6,169 nucleotides of DNA from Desulfobacterales bacterium (lineage in GTDB: Bacteria > Desulfobacterota > Desulfobacteria > Desulfobacterales > JAUWMJ01). This document shows, one piece after another, positions 5,198-6,169 of the stretch (position 1 is its first letter; each line of letters begins with the position of its first letter). The notes beneath the pieces were generated by a model. The model was not told where the DNA came from and did not search any database. It saw only the letters and a program-made list of their open reading frames with translations. A program made the position numbers and the translations under genes. The DNA lies in the NCBI GenBank assembly GCA_030613225.1, contig JAUWMJ010000201.1:1-6169 (forward strand). The letters are read 5' to 3'.

Positions 5198-5980
5198 CTA
5201 TTGCAGCCGGTTTATCTTTTTATGAAACGCTTTGGCTGCTTTCCAGGTTTCATTCAAAATCTCCATTGTTCCTTTGCGCACTTCACTCCGGCAGCCGAAC
5301 AGTTTGTTGAATTCCTCCACATTTCTTTCCATTTCATCCCTGGACATCACAGGCGTTACAACCAGAAGAGAGCGCTCGTAACGGGCAAACAGGCGCTTTG
5401 CCATATCCGGCTTCATTCTGCTACAGTCCGGGCCGAAAATTCTCTTCCAATGATAGGTCCAGCCCGGTGTCATAAAATACGTTCCTGGGATTTTGCATTG
5501 CTCGGCATAGTAATTCTCCCGCCCCCCTATGAGCAAGCCGACACAATCATCCACAGGATGATCCTTGTCCATGGGAATAAAGACCGGCACATCGACGTCA
5601 AGTAATTCCTGCGGGTTATTAAGGGCGCTGCCGCACAAACCATATCCGAGAAGCAATACGTCCACATGGGGCCTCATCTCCCGGGCCGCACTGATTAATC
5701 CTTTCTGCAAAAGTTTCTTTCTTCTGTGGAGCGCAAGTTCCAACACGCGCACCAGCACCTCCGGATGCGCTGTGGCCTGCTCTGACCGGTCAGGAGAAAA
5801 GCTGTTTATATGAGGGATTCGTCGTAATCTTCGCAATCCCTTTGACTCAAGCGTCTCGATCAGGCGAGCGGATCGGATATCTTCCAGAACCGTAATCCGG
5901 GACAGATCGGGATCTGTAGTAAGCAGATGGGCGAATTCGAGTTCCAGTACTTCGCAGGTAATAATGCCTATCACTCCCAT
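5198..5980 (-). CDS. DUF1638 domain-containing protein
   Basis: This 260-residue soluble protein has no signal peptide or membrane helix. Its central part matches what I know of the DUF1638 family: VDVLLLGYGLCG (107-117), a hydrophobic strand with PVFIPMDKDHPVDDCVGLLIGGRENY (about 132-157), then IPGTYFMTPGW (164-174). Conserved-looking cysteines are C9 near the N-terminus, C116 in GYGLCG and C146 in DDC; with H141 they might bind a metal or cofactor, which is inference. DUF1638 genes often sit near corrinoid methyltransferases in anaerobes, but none is present here and the biochemical function is unknown. The ATG at 5978-5980 is preceded by AGGAA 7 nt upstream, so the start is secure. Sampled stretches are about 55% GC against about 37% in lptC, suggesting a different history. 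It is flanked by repeats on both sides. Confidence 0.75.
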   Translation of the reverse strand: MGVIGIITCEVLELEFAHLLTTDPDLSRITVLEDIRSARLIETLESKGLRRLRRIPHINSFSPDRSEQATAHPEVLVRVLELALHRRKKLLQKGLISAAREMRPHVDVLLLGYGLCGSALNNPQELLDVDVPVFIPMDKDHPVDDCVGLLIGGRENYYAEQCKIPGTYFMTPGWTYHWKRIFGPDCSRMKPDMAKRLFARYERSLLVVTPVMSRDEMERNVEEFNKLFGCRSEVRKGTMEILNETWKAAKAFHKKINRLQ

Positions 5981-6042
5981 ACTATTATTCCTAACCCGGA
6001 CAAGCCGGAACCTGATTGACGATTGACGATTGAAGATTGAAG

Positions 6043-6169
6043 ATTTGTTGAATCGCTACGCCCTTACAATTGAATATTGAATATTGACTATTGACTATTT
6101 GTTGAATCGCTACGCCCTTTCAATTGACGATTGAATATTGACGATTGACTATTTGTTGAATCGCTTCGC
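6043..6169. repeat. 54-bp-period tandem repeat with internal ATTGAAT/ATTGACT heptamers
   Basis: The block ATTTGTTGAATCGCTACGCC (continuing CTT) starts at 6043 and 6097, and its first 19 positions recur with one change at 6151, an exact 54-nt step; the third copy is cut by the window edge. Between these blocks lie four 7-mers of the form NATTGAM (for example AATTGAA, TATTGAA, TATTGAC, TATTGAC), drifting between units. A related half-unit of GATTGAC/GATTGAA heptamers occupies about 6014-6041. GCTACGCC at 6055-6062 and 6109-6116 is the reverse complement of the GGCGTAGC core found in the other two intergenic blocks. The array lies upstream of the DUF1638 gene and continues past the window. Confidence 0.8.

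Noticed and set aside
5171..5813. Plus-strand open frames over the DUF1638 gene
   Set aside because: The minus-strand frame has family motifs and a good ribosome binding site; the plus frames have neither.
6043..6169. CRISPR-like pattern: 23-bp conserved blocks separated by 31-bp segments
   Set aside because: The 'spacers' are similar to one another and made of the same drifting heptamers, so this is a tandem repeat. No cas gene is present.

Overview
The window carries a conserved proteobacterial housekeeping cluster, all on the minus strand. In transcription order it reads lptC, lptA, lptB, rpoN, hpf, ptsN, rapZ (the last cut by the window edge). This is the order known from Escherichia coli and many other Proteobacteria. 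The gene content, a long-form Hpf, a DUF1638 gene next door, moderate GC (roughly 40%) and repeat-rich intergenic DNA suggest a Desulfobacterota (sulfate-reducer-like, perhaps Desulfobacterales) genome. That assignment is an inference from gene content and style, not from a marker gene.

Layout: 1-66 holds the start of rapZ and 149-607 ptsN. A 365-bp repeat-bearing gap (608-972) carries a likely ptsN promoter. Then 973-1506 is long hpf, 1520-2953 rpoN, 2955-3677 lptB, 3696-4268 lptA and 4249-4833 lptC. Next comes a 350-bp non-coding block (about 4849-5197) built from short tandem repeats between inverted arms. An unrelated, GC-richer DUF1638-family gene occupies 5198-5980. The window ends in a 54-bp-period tandem repeat (6043 to the edge).

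How the genes work together: LptB is the cytoplasmic ATPase, LptC the membrane-anchored periplasmic link and LptA the periplasmic bridge of the lipopolysaccharide export machine. RpoN is sigma-54, Hpf is the ribosome hibernation factor, PtsN is the nitrogen-PTS EIIA phosphoacceptor and RapZ is the P-loop regulator usually encoded beside it. Very short gaps or overlaps from lptC through hpf (a 20-bp overlap, then 18, 1 and 13 nt) indicate one transcript. The ptsN-rapZ pair is separated from it by the repeat-bearing gap and probably has its own promoter.

The genes themselves are ordinary. The most unusual signal is in the three intergenic blocks. Each contains degenerate 7-nt (or 7+8-nt) tandem repeats, with a different heptamer at each site, together with a short motif containing GGCGTAGC or GACGTAGC. 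This looks like one architectural family of composite dispersed repeats. No complete transposon, CRISPR array, tRNA or rRNA is seen.
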